Source of the DNA: Verrucomicrobiales bacterium
GTDB lineage: Bacteria; Verrucomicrobiota; Verrucomicrobiia; Verrucomicrobiales; DEV007
Reading direction: 5' to 3'
Length of the DNA: 64,000 nucleotides
Assembly: GCA_029213005.1 (NCBI GenBank)
Contig: JARGPI010000007.1
Span: forward strand, 179,981-243,980
Shown piece after piece: positions 12,001-17,252 of the stretch. The notes under the pieces were generated by a model. It had not been told where the DNA came from, made no database searches, and saw nothing but the letters and a program-made list of their open reading frames with translations. The translations under genes and the position numbers were made by a program. Position 1 is the first letter of the stretch; every line of letters begins with the position of its first letter.

Positions 12001-14519
12001 GTGTAGGAGCCATTGGAATTCACGGTGATGTAACCATAGGTCCCGCCGACGGAGTTTCCGACATTTGCGGTGACGCCGTTGACTGCACTTACCGTCAGTG
12101 TGTCACCGTCCGGATCGGAATCATTAGAAAGTACATTTCCTGTGACCGACAGGTCTTCTTCATCTACCGAGATGATATCATTATAAACACCGGGGCCGCT
12201 GCCGGGGTTTGAGGTGGGTGCGTCGTTTTCACCGTTGATGGTGACAGCAAGTGTGGCGGTAGCAGACCCGCCATTTCCGTCGTGCGCGGTGTAGGTGAAG
12301 CTCTCGATGAGGGTCTCGCCAACTCCGAGGCCCTGAACGTCTTCATTCGCAGTTGTCGGCTCGTAAGTGTAGGATCCGTCAGAATTTACGGTAATATTTC
12401 CGTATGTTCCAGCTATGGAGTTCCCAACATTTCCGGCCGAACCGTCCACTGCACTGACCGTTAGGGTATCGCCATCAGGGTCGGAATCGTTGGAAAGTAG
12501 ATTTGCGGAAATTGAGGAGGCTTCTTCGTTGACGGAAATGGTGTCATCATAGATGCCGGGACCGCTTATAGGGTTTGATGTCGGTGCGTCGTTTTCTCCG
12601 TTGATGGTGAAGGAGAGTGTCGCGGTCGCGGATCCGCCGTTACCGTCATCTGCAAGATAGGTAAATGACTCGACAGCGGTTTGGCCTACGCCCAACGCCT
12701 GGACCACAGGATCAGAGCTGTTCAATTGATAGGTGTAGTCACCATTCGCATCAACGGTAACGGTTCCATAGGCACCTGATAAGGCCGAGCCAACAGCTCC
12801 CGAATCGCCATCGATTGCCGTGACTGTCAGTGTGTCACCGTCAGGGTCTCTGTCATTTGCTAGCACATTTCCGGTCGAGGTTCCGGTAAATTCTTCCGTC
12901 AAACTTACGGAATCGTCATAGATCCCGGGATCGACTCCGGCAGTTCCTCCCGGTGGATTAGATTCGGGAGCATCGTTCTCTCCTCCGATGGTCAGAGTCA
13001 GGGTTGCTGATGCACTACTACCGTTTCCATCGTTAGCCGTGTAGGTAAAAGTCTCAATGAGAGTTTCACCAACGGCGAGACCCTGAACGGCTGAGTCCGC
13101 GTTGTTTAAGTTGTAGCTGTATTCGCCGTTGCTGTTAATCTGGATCGATCCGTAACTGCCTGATACCGAGCTTCCCACGAGGCCCGATGAGCCGTTAACT
13201 CCGCTTACGGTAATGTTATCACCATCGGGATCCAAATCATTTGATAGAACATTGCCGGTAACCGGGGCGGTATCCTCTTCGCTAAGAGTCGCGTTGTCGT
13301 CGTAGACTCCCGGGTCAACATTCGGTGTTCCGCCCGGCGGATTGGAAACGAGAGGATCGTTTTCGCCGTTGATAATGATACTGAGCGTAGCAGTGGAGGT
13401 GCCACCGTTGCCATCGTCAGCCGTGTAGGTAAAAGTTTCGACAGCAGTTTGACCAACTCCCAGGGCCTGAACGTCTGCATGTGCGTTGTTAAGCGAGTAG
13501 TTGTAGTTTCCGTCGGAATTGATCGTGATCGATCCGTATGAACCGGAAACGGTATTGCCAACGCTGGTTGAACTTCCGTTAACTGCGCTGACCTCGAAAT
13601 TATCACCTTCGGGATCGGAATCGTTGGCGAATAGATTGCCGATCACTGGAGTGGTGTCTTCTTCGCTGATGTTTCCACTGTCGTTATTGGTGTCGGGAGC
13701 ATCGTTTTCTCCGACCACGGTAACCGATACCGTGGAGCTGCTTTGATTACCTGCCTCGTCTACAATCTGATAGGAAAACGTATCGACGGCGGTGTCTCCA
13801 ACTCCCAAATTGTCATAGGCGGCTCCGGGTTCATACCTGACCACTCCACCACTGGTCCGGGTCACCGTGGCCCCTGATGAAAGGGTTACGACGCTGGCGG
13901 AACTTCCATTAATCGCTGCCAGGCTAACGGAACCTCCCTCGGGATCGCGGTCGTTCTGAGTCAGATCGATCGTGACGGAACCGTTTTCGGCTGATGAGCC
14001 TTCGTCGGGATTAGCAACGGGAGCCTGATTGGTTCCGGTAGTAGTAGGAGTTGTAACCGGATTACCTCCGTAAGAGCTTGAACCTCCTAAGCCGTCAATA
14101 TTGATTGTGGTGCCCTCGGTGCTGTAGCCCCGTCCGAAACTTCGGGTGCTAATCGTGGAAAAACGCATCAGGGTGAAAGACCCATCTGGTTGGGTAGCGG
14201 CAGAAATGGCTGCGGCCAGATCGGGTTGATCTTCGTCGGCGGATAATGCGACTTCGATCTCGTCCTCCAACTCGACTTCCTCGGGAACGTCAGTCAGCTC
14301 AATATTAGCAAAGAAATCGGAGATAAAGGCGGTTTTGCCTTCGCCCAACTGAATGATTAAATCATTATTTACTTTCTCCAGAGGGACTTCGACAGGATGG
14401 CCGTTCTCGTCTACGAGGCCTAATTTCTCTCCGGTTACAGATTGGTGGAGAAAGCCGTCTTTCAGTAGGTTTTTAACGACCGTTCCATCAGGCTTTTGGA
14501 CAATGAGGTAAATTTTCAT
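1..14519 (-). CDS. giant VCBS-repeat surface/secreted protein (3' end beyond window)
   Basis: An open frame runs from ATG at 14519 to the left edge without a stop at any point I checked, giving at least 4839 residues. The N-terminus (MKIYLIVQKPDG) has no Sec signal peptide. Residues about 1-155 form a unique acidic head ending in a Gly/Ser/Thr-rich linker; 157-269 is an Ig/cadherin-like domain; 270-4418 are about 34 tandem VCBS-type domains, each with an acidic NDSDPDGD loop typical of calcium binding and a GENDAP boundary. The last part (+ strand 1-1265) alternates these with two copies of a different module (SLLNLDLELDVL start, QTYTVRLLQANV core) that looks like a DUF642/galactose-binding beta-sandwich. 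Large unsigned proteins of this kind are usually type I secreted adhesins; the secretion signal would lie in the missing C-terminus. The frame is the same at 13712, 7109, 1631 and 1199, so it is intact there. Cell-surface adhesion is inferred. Confidence 0.88.
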   Translation of the reverse strand, partial: MKIYLIVQKPDGTVVKNLLKDGFLHQSVTGEKLGLVDENGHPVEVPLEKVNNDLIIQLGEGKTAFISDFFANIELTDVPEEVELEDEIEVALSADEDQPDLAAAISAATQPDGSFTLMRFSTISTRSFGRGYSTEGTTINIDGLGGSSSYGGNPVTTPTTTGTNQAPVANPDEGSSAENGSVTIDLTQNDRDPEGGSVSLAAINGSSASVVTLSSGATVTRTSGGVVRYEPGAAYDNLGVGDTAVDTFSYQIVDEAGNQSSSTVSVTVVGENDAPDTNNDSGNISEEDTTPVIGNLFANDSDPEGDNFEVSAVNGSSTSVGNTVSGSYGSITINSDGNYNYSLNNAHADVQALGVGQTAVETFTYTADDGNGGTSTATLSIIINGENDPLVSNPPGGTPNVDPGVYDDNATLSEEDTAPVTGNVLSNDLDPDGDNITVSGVNGSSGLVGSSVSGSYGSIQINSNGEYSYNLNNADSAVQGLAVGETLIETFTYTANDGNGSSASATLTLTIGGENDAPESNPPGGTAGVDPGIYDDSVSLTEEFTGTSTGNVLANDRDPDGDTLTVTAIDGDSGAVGSALSGAYGTVTVDANGDYTYQLNSSDPVVQALGVGQTAVESFTYLADDGNGGSATATLSFTINGENDAPTSNPISGPGIYDDTISVNEEASSISANLLSNDSDPDGDTLTVSAVDGSAGNVGNSIAGTYGNITVNSDGSYTYEPTTANEDVQGLGVGETLIESFTYTAHDGNGGSATATLAVTINGENDAPTSNPGSGPGVYNDIISVDEEDLSVTGNVLSNDSDPDGDTLTVSAVNGVTANVGNSVGGTYGYITVNSNGSYTYNPTTSNAAVQALGVGETLVETFTYTANDGNGGSASAFLNVTINGENDAPTSNPGSGPGIYDDTISVDEEDASVTGNVLSNDSDPDGDTLSVSAVNGVSGNVGNTVTGTYGDITLNLDGSYTYEPTTTNATVQALGVGETLIETFTYTADDSNGGSASATLLVTINGENDAPTSNPGSGPGIYDDTASLDEEDASVSGNVLSNDTDPDGDALTVRAVNGVAGNVGSSVAGTYGNITVNSDGSYTYNPTTANAAVQALGVGETLIETFTYTANDGNGVSASASLLVTINGENDAPTSNPGSGPGIYDDTISVDEEDASVSGNVLSNDSDPDGDTLTVSAVNGVSGNVGNSVTGTYGNITVNSDGSYTYEPTTANATVQALGVGETLIETFTYTGEDGHGGSASASLNVTINGENDAPTSNPGSGPGIYDDTISIDEEDASVSGNVLSNDSDPDGDPLTVSAVNGVSGNVGNSVSGTYGTITVNSDGSYTYNPTTSNAAVQALGDGETLIETFTYTASDGNGGSASASLLVTINGENDAPTSNPGSGPGIYNDTISVGEEDASVSGNVLTNDSDPDGDSLTVSAVNGASGNVGSSVTGTYGDITVNSDGSYTYNPTTANAAVQALGVGETLIETFTYTAHDGNGGSASASLLVTINGENDAPTSNPGSGPGIYDDTISVDEEDASVSGNVLSNDSDPDGDTLTVSAVNGVSANVGNSVTGTYGDITVNPDGSYTYEPATTNAAVQALGVGETLIETFTYTANDGNGGSASASLLVTINGENDAPTSNPGSGPGVYDDTISVNEEDASVSGNVLSNDSDPDGDALTVSAVNDVSGNVGTSVAGTYGNIALNSDGSYTYSPTTANAAVQALGVGETLIETFTYTANDGNGGSASASLLVTINGENDAPTSNPGSGPGIYDDTISVDEEDPSVSGNVLSNDSDPDGDTLTVSAVNGATGNVGNSVTGTYGDITVNSDGSYTYEPTTTNAAVQALGVGETLIETFTYTASDGNGGSASASLLVTINGENDAPTSNPGSGPGVYDDTIALDEEDASVSGNVLSNDSDPDGDTLTVSAVNGASGNVGNSVTGTYGDITVNSDGSYTYNPTTSNAAVQALGDGETLIETFTYTAHDGNGGSASASLLVTINGENDAPTSNPGSGPGIYDDTASVDEEDASVSGNVLTNDSDPDGDTLTVTAVNGVSGNVGGSVSGTYGDITVNSDGSYTYSPTTANAAVQALGGGETLIETFTYTANDGNGGSASASLLVTINGENDAPTANPGSGPGIYDDTISVDEEDTSVSGNVLTNDSDPDGDALTVTAVNGAAGNVGNSVTGTYGDITVNSDGSYTFNPTTANAAVQALGVGETLIETFTYTADDGNGGSATASLLVTINGENDAPTSNPGSGPGIYDDSISLDEEDASVSGNVLANDSDPDGDTLTVSAVNGVSGNVGNSVTGTYGTITIGSDGAYTYNPTTANAAVQGLGVGETLIETFTYTANDGNGGSASASLLVTINGENDAPTSNPGSGPGIYDDTISLDEEDASVSGNVLSNDSDPDGDTLTVTAVNGTSGNVGNSVNGTYGSITLNSDGSYTYNPTTSHAAVQALNDGETLIETFTYIANDGNGGTASASLLVTINGEDEGPGPGPGIFDDTASIDEEDLNVSGNVLGNDSDPEGDTLTVTEVNGASGNVGNSVTGTYGSITVDANGSYTYTPVPANTTIQGLAVGETLIETFTYTADDGNGNTDSATLLVTINGENDAPTSNPGSGPGIYDDTISVDEEDASVSGNVLSNDSDPDGDSLVVSAVNGVSGNVGNSVSGTYGTITVNSDGSYTYSPTTANAAVQALGVGETLIETFTYTANDGNGGSASASLLVTINGENDAPTSNPGSGPGIYDDTVSVDEEDASVSGNVLSNDSDPDGDTLTVSAVNGASGNVGNSVTGTYGDITLNSDGSYTYNPTTANASVQALGVGETLIETFTYTAHDGNGGSASASLLVTINGENDAPTSNPGSGPGIYDDTASVDEEEVSVSGNVLTNDSDPDGDTLTVSAVNGVSGNVGNSVAGTYGDITLNSDGTYTYSPTTANTAVQGLGVGETLIETFTYTANDGNGGSASASLLVTINGENDAPTSNPGSGPGIYDDTVSVDEEDASVSGNVLSNDSDPDGDTLTVSAVNGASGNVGNSVTGTYGDITVNTDGSYTYSPTTANAAVQALGVGETLIETFTYTAVDGNGGSASASLLVTINGENDAPTSNPGSGPGIYDDAISVDEEDASVSGNVLTNDSDPDGDTLTVSAVNGVTGNVGSSVGGAYGNLTVNSDGSYTYSPTTANATVQALGVGETLIETFTYTANDGNGGSASASLLVTINGENDAPTSNPGSGPGIYDDTISVDEEDASVSGNVLSNDSDPDGDTLTVTAVNGGAGNIGNSVAGTYGDITVNSDGSYTYEPTTTNAAVQALGVGETLIETFTYTANDGNGGSASASLLVTINGENDAPTSNPGSGPGIYDDTVSVDEEDASVSGNVLTNDSDPDGDTLTVSAVNGVPGNVGNSVNGTYGDITLNSDGTYTYSPTTANAAVQALGVGETLIETFTYTANDGNGGSASASLLVTINGENDAPTSNPGSGPGIYDDTISVDEEDASVSGNVLSNDSDPDGDTLTVSAVNGTTGNVGNSVTGTYGDITVNSDGSYTYSPTTSNAAVQALGVGETLIETFTYTAHDGNGGSASASLLVTINGENDAPTSNPGSGPGIYDDTISVDEEDASVSGNVLTNDSDPDGDTLTVSAVNGASGNVGNSVSGTYGDITVNSDGSYTYSPTTANASVQALGVGETLIETFTYTAHDGNGGSASASLLVTINGENDAPTSNPGSGPGIYDDTISVDEEDASVSGNVLTNDSDPDGDTLTVSAVNGASGNVGNSVSGTYGDITVNSDGSYTYSPTTANASVQALGVGETLIETFTYTAHDGNGGSASASLLVTINGENDVPTSNPGSGPGIYNDTASVDEEDTSVSANVLSNDSDPDGDTLTVSAVNGDSGNVGNSVSGSYGAITVNSDGSYTYNPTTANATVQALGVGETLIETFTYTAHDGNGGSASASLLITINGENDAPPSNPGSGPGIYDDTITVNEEDASVSNNVLTNDSDPDGDTLTVSAINGVSGNVGNAVAGSYGSITVLSDGSYTYSPTTSNATVQALSVGETLIESFTYTANDGNGGSAAATLLITINGENDAPTSNPGSGPGVYDDTISVGEEDTSVSDNVLSNDSDPDGDTLTVSAVNGVSGNVGNSVAGSYGSITVNSDGTYTYSPTTSHAAVQGLGIGETLIETFTYTASDGNGGSATASLLVTINGENDDPTSNPGSGPGIYDDSISVNEEAVSVSDNVLDNDSDPDGDTLTVSAVNGVSGNVGNSVAGSYGSITVNSDGTYTYNPTTANATVQALGVGETLIETFTYTAHDGNGSSATASLLVTINGENDAPTSNPGSGPGIYDDTASIDEEEASVAGNVLSNDSDPDGDSLTVTAVDGTPGNVGTTLAGTYGEITINADGTYSYELNNSDSAVQALEPGETATDTFIYLADDGNGGSAAASLVITINGELDNEAPVAVDDHHTGYRTQEDSMDADGTFDSLLNLDLELDVLNTSGWQIGSGTPDSLVGADVSLDLLGLLGGVINGLTTSPQGGVFVGLNAGTEESIYTTLTNLTPGQTYTVRLLQANVGLGGLGGTPEGDLVGLRVVLGDETQYTTPSSYDGEGDQTWVEQSLTFTATGTEQRLEIFADDTDGGGGFVAVDAVVVTEADAAVNGYEFAPIDLLENDYDAEGDDFNLTHIDGTAVSQGDTVTLASGNTVTFNYDGTVSFDHSASPLEAGESETFTYTIEDQWGQTDTATVTMEHPNEAPVAVDDRYTGQVTHGNELEADGSFDSLLNLELGLDVLESSGWSSGVGSPDSLVGADVSLDLLGLVGDIVNGLTTSPQGGVFVGLDAGTGESVHTTLNNLVPGQTYTVRLVQANVGVAGLLG
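1265..13712 (-). repeat. about 34 tandem VCBS-type coding repeats, 366-bp period
   Basis: GENDAP-type boundaries recur at a mean spacing of 366 bp (122 residues) between 13712 and 1265, which divides into 34 units. Units vary little in length: the one starting at 13712 is 115 residues, the next is 128, and the unit between 6755 and 7109 is 118 because its linker is replaced by a Gly/Pro run. Similarity is highest in the centre (about 3-12 kb) and falls toward both ends, as expected if the array grows by internal duplication. Confidence 0.9.
3085..3815 (-). repeat. near-identical tandem pair of 366-bp repeat units
   Basis: Two consecutive units are almost identical at the nucleotide level, including synonymous sites. 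The bases from about 3160 to 3420 recur at about 3526 to 3786 with only a few differences. Other neighbouring units differ at many synonymous positions, so this pair is a recent unequal-crossover or slippage product, or a recent gene-conversion tract. Confidence 0.8.
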
Positions 14520-15116
14520 GGTAGGGATTAGCTAAAGTAGAGTTGAGCTTGAGGGTTTACTTGGGGGAGGTAGCTAAACAATCCGGACAAGAATAATTGT
14601 CGTCTTAGCGGATTGATGGATATGGGGGATGTGAAAGAAACCGGGGAGTTCATTTTCAAAATCTTTGTAACAAGAGTGTTAGGTTACAATCTCTATAAAA
14701 ATCATAATTATGTCAATCTCGGTTTCAAATTTTTAGGATATTTTTAAAAACTAATTATCAATTGATCCTGATAATTGGGTTCGATTTGGTATCAGGGGCA
14801 TTAGTATCAAGTATTCCCTTAATACTGAACAGGCTAAGGCTTGATTTTAACTCGTTAGTTTTCAGTGGTTTGTGTGGCGTTCGCACCCGTTGGAAAGCTC
14901 GCGCGTCAAGAAACCGTGACAGAGTTAAGCAGGTCCCACCAATTTGCCTTAATATTGTGGAAATTATAAATTTCCCACGTATTTAAAGGCTCTCTGAACG
15001 TCCTGTTTGGTTTTTGGGCATAGTTGACCAAAAGGCAGTCAGATAGTGGTTATTCGGGACGAGTTTCCGAAGCTTTTCCCGGTTCCGTTGGACTTGGGAA
15101 ACCCTGAGAGAGAACC
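14520..15116. other. non-coding stretch upstream of the giant gene
   Basis: About 600 bases without a convincing gene, AT-rich from 14640 to 14780. It should contain the promoter of the giant minus-strand gene. A TTGACA hexamer reads on the minus strand at about 14711-14716, but I found no well-spaced -10 partner. The right half contains the structured-RNA candidate listed separately. A 74-codon plus-strand frame at 14762-14986 overlaps that structure and has no family features. Confidence 0.5.
14830..14955 (+). ncRNA. candidate structured small RNA (6S-like?)
   Basis: Nested inverted repeats suggest one long, interrupted hairpin: TAAGGC (14835-14840) with GCCTTA (14946-14951); TTAACTC (14847-14853) with GAGTTAA (14922-14928); GGTTT (14867-14871) with AAACC (14911-14915). 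The apical part reads TGTGGCGTTCGCACC then CGTTGGAAAGCTC, which by eye recalls the TGTGGCGCTCCGCGGTTGG segment of E. coli 6S RNA. A further imperfect hairpin follows at about 14957-14979. The strand is a guess. The fold is seen in the sequence; the 6S assignment is a weak inference. Confidence 0.3.
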
Positions 15117-15374
15117 TCAGGAGCTTCTGGTTTGATGAAGTGGCTCTTTCTCGCTCACTTCGTCGGAATTGAATTCGTGATACCACGTGTGGTGCGGCGA
15201 CCATTTGCCGCACGCTGGGCATTGGGTATCGGAATGCACCTTGCCGCATTCCGGACAGTTACCGTTGGTGTCGAAGGTGTTCCAGAGAACTCCGCAGGTG
15301 CATTGCCAGCGATCCGATTCCAGCGGATGGTACTGGCATTTCGGGCAGAAGATTTCGACACGCCGGTCTTTCAT
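15117..15374 (-). CDS. small zinc-ribbon protein
   Basis: An 85-residue protein with three CxxC pairs: CPKC near residue 10, CPECGK near 40 and CPACGK near 52, plus a CTCG pair near 26. The spacing suggests one or two zinc ribbons, with a charged, unstructured C-terminus. It starts two bases after the gatA stop, so it is almost certainly translated from the gatCA transcript. No enzymatic motif is visible. Such ribbons often bind nucleic acid or protein, but no function can be assigned. The dense cysteine pattern and tight spacing argue that it is a real gene rather than a chance frame. Confidence 0.75.
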   Translation of the reverse strand: MKDRRVEIFCPKCQYHPLESDRWQCTCGVLWNTFDTNGNCPECGKVHSDTQCPACGKWSPHHTWYHEFNSDEVSEKEPLHQTRSS

Positions 15375-15376
15375 TT

Positions 15377-16819
15377 TCAGCCAACTTCGAAGGCGTGGGC
15401 GGCTTTCAGTAGTTCAAATTCTCCGAGAGGCTTTCCGAGCAACTGTAAACCGACCGGTAAATCTTTGCCGTCAGCTGCCACGGTTCCGCATGGTACGCTG
15501 ATTCCGCAAATGCCGGCGAGGTTGGTGGAAATCGTGTAGATGTCGGCCAGATACATGGCGAGCGGGTCGCTGGATTTTTCGCCGACTTTAAAGGCGGGAG
15601 TGGGGGAGACCGGCGATGCGATGAGGTCCACTTTTTCGAAAGCGCGGGTGAAATCTTCGCGGATCAGGGTCCTAACCTTTTGAGCCCGCAGGTAGTAGGC
15701 GTCGTAGTATCCGGAGCTGAGCACGTAGGTGCCGAGGAGGATTCGACGTTTGACTTCGGGACCGAATCCTTCGGCGCGCGACTTTTTGTAGTGGGTGATG
15801 AGAGCTGCCTCGTCATCAGTGGTGGCATCGCTGATATCGGCGCGATGCCCATAGCGCACGCCGTCGAATCTGGAAAGGTTTGCGGAGGCCTCGGCGGTTG
15901 CGATGATGTAGTAAGTGGCGACGGCGTGTTCGGTGTTCGGCAGGGAAATCTCGACTGGTTCCGCCCCGAGTGATTTCAGTTTATCGACGGCGGCGCGCAC
16001 TTTTTTCTCGACTTCGGGATCGATGCCTTTGGCAAAGTATTCTTTAGGCAGACCGATTTTAAGTCCTTTGATGTCCTGCCCGATGGCTTCGGTATAGTCG
16101 GGAACGGATTCGTTGAGACAGGTCGAATCGCGGATGTCGGGACCTGCCAGTGCGTTCATCAGAATGGCAGCGTCTTCGACCGTTTTAGTCATGGGGCCGA
16201 TTTGATCGAGCGAGGAGGCGAATGCGACCAGTCCATAGCGGGAAACGCGACCGTAAGTGGGTTTCAGCCCGACGATGCCACAGTGACTTGCCGGTTGGCG
16301 GATGGAGCCTCCGGTGTCTGATCCCAAAGCGGCGATAGCGGTATTGGCGGCTACGACAGCGGCTGACCCGCCGGAGGAACCTCCCGGAATGCGGTCGGTG
16401 TCGTGTGGGTTCCGGCAGGGTTTAATCCCGGAGTTTTCGTTGGAGGAACCCATCGCGAATTCATCCATGTTGGTGCGGCCAAACGGGATCGCACCGGCGG
16501 CGCGAAGGTTGGTGATGACGGTCGCATCGTAGGGTGACTGGTATTTCCCGGTCAAAATTTTGGACGCGCAACCGCAGTTCTGGCCTTCGACATTGATGAG
16601 GTCTTTGATCGCGATGGGGATTCCACCGAGCGGGAGACTGGTGTCGGCGGCTTCCGCTTTTTCGAGAGCGAGATCGAGGTCGTATTCGAGATAGCCTCCG
16701 ATATCGCCGTCCTTTTTATCGATAGCTTCTGCAACCGAGCGGATGGCGTCGGTCGGAGTGAGGTCGCCCGATCGGTAGGCGTCCCGTAACTGTGCGATGG
16801 TGAGTTCTGCAGCGTTCAA
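15377..16819 (-). CDS. gatA: aspartyl/glutamyl-tRNA amidotransferase subunit A
   Basis: A 480-residue amidase-signature protein, the normal size for GatA. The catalytic triad is visible: Lys72 (AIKDLINV), the cis-Ser at about 148 in PGGSSGGSAA, and the nucleophile Ser172 in SDTGGSIRQPAS. It hydrolyses glutamine to supply ammonia for converting Glu-tRNA(Gln) and/or Asp-tRNA(Asn) in the cytoplasmic GatCAB complex. gatC lies upstream on the same strand, separated by 136 bp containing palindromic repeats. gatB is not in this window. The start is a TTG; no in-frame ATG lies nearby, and the next Met is near residue 118, too far inside the domain. Confidence 0.95.
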   Translation of the reverse strand: MNAAELTIAQLRDAYRSGDLTPTDAIRSVAEAIDKKDGDIGGYLEYDLDLALEKAEAADTSLPLGGIPIAIKDLINVEGQNCGCASKILTGKYQSPYDATVITNLRAAGAIPFGRTNMDEFAMGSSNENSGIKPCRNPHDTDRIPGGSSGGSAAVVAANTAIAALGSDTGGSIRQPASHCGIVGLKPTYGRVSRYGLVAFASSLDQIGPMTKTVEDAAILMNALAGPDIRDSTCLNESVPDYTEAIGQDIKGLKIGLPKEYFAKGIDPEVEKKVRAAVDKLKSLGAEPVEISLPNTEHAVATYYIIATAEASANLSRFDGVRYGHRADISDATTDDEAALITHYKKSRAEGFGPEVKRRILLGTYVLSSGYYDAYYLRAQKVRTLIREDFTRAFEKVDLIASPVSPTPAFKVGEKSSDPLAMYLADIYTISTNLAGICGISVPCGTVAADGKDLPVGLQLLGKPLGEFELLKAAHAFEVG

Positions 16820-16860
16820 AGTATAGAAAAATTAGTAGGTAAACAGGTGCCTGGTCCGAC

Positions 16861-16917
16861 TGTACCCTGTACAGTCCCGGAGTGTACAGGGTACAGTCCG
16901 GGATGGTACCCTGTACA
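16861..16917. repeat. three palindromic 13-mers at 22-bp spacing between gatC and gatA
   Basis: TGTACCCTGTACA at 16861-16873, its reverse complement at 16883-16895, and GGTACCCTGTACA at 16905-16917, evenly 22 bp apart. Each 13-mer is itself an interrupted palindrome (TGTAC, three bases, GTACA). The first two can form a strong hairpin between gatC and gatA. The same pair with the same spacing recurs at 50368-50402, inside a coding sequence, so this looks like a dispersed REP-like element rather than a gatA-specific terminator or operator. Confidence 0.75.
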
Positions 16918-16955
16918 ATTTGTCGAAATAGGTCTTTGCGGTCATTCGGATCGGG

Positions 16956-17234
16956 TTATTCGATGACTTTCGGCATTTTGATTTGCTCGTGAGCGGTAGC
17001 GGGCGCGTTTTTGAGGACGGCTTCCTGAGAGAGGGTGCGGTCCGGTTGCTCTTCGTCCTCGCGATAGACATCGAAGACGGGGGCGGCGTGAGCGGTGGGC
17101 TCGATCCCTTCGACGTCGATCGCATTGAGCTGCTCGATGTGCTTCAAAATCTGGTCGAGTTGTCCGCCATACTCTTCGATTTCGGCATCGGTAAGTTCGA
17201 GCCGGGCGAGATTCGCTACTTTTAAAATGTCCAT
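16956..17234 (-). CDS. gatC: aspartyl/glutamyl-tRNA amidotransferase subunit C
   Basis: A 92-residue protein of standard GatC length and pattern: an N-terminal helix with VANLARLELTDAEIEEY, a central hydrophobic helix LDQILKHIEQLNAID, then a belt segment with GIEPTAHAAPVFDVYREDE. GatC wraps around GatA and GatB and stabilises the amidotransferase. It is the first gene of the gatC-gatA-zinc-ribbon run and lies 18 bp downstream of the stop of the AsnC-like gene, so all four may share a transcript. The start is ATG at 17234. Confidence 0.95.
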   Translation of the reverse strand: MDILKVANLARLELTDAEIEEYGGQLDQILKHIEQLNAIDVEGIEPTAHAAPVFDVYREDEEQPDRTLSQEAVLKNAPATAHEQIKMPKVIE

Positions 17235-17252
17235 GTTAGGAAGCGGTTGGGT

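Noticed and set aside
1265..13712. Regular repeats suggesting a CRISPR array
   Set aside because: The period is 366 bp, the repeats are coding and diverged, and there are no short identical repeats with unique spacers.
103..13746. Many 60-133-codon frames on both strands in the repeat region
   Set aside because: They recur at the 366-bp period in frames other than the giant minus-strand gene and have low-complexity, non-protein-like composition; they are shadows of the repeats.
14762..14986. 74-codon plus-strand frame
   Set aside because: It overlaps the inverted repeats of the RNA candidate, has no ribosome-binding site or family features, and is AT-rich.
16861..16917. Intrinsic terminator between gatC and gatA
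   Set aside because: There is no T tract, the element has three evenly spaced copies, and the same pair occurs inside a coding sequence elsewhere.
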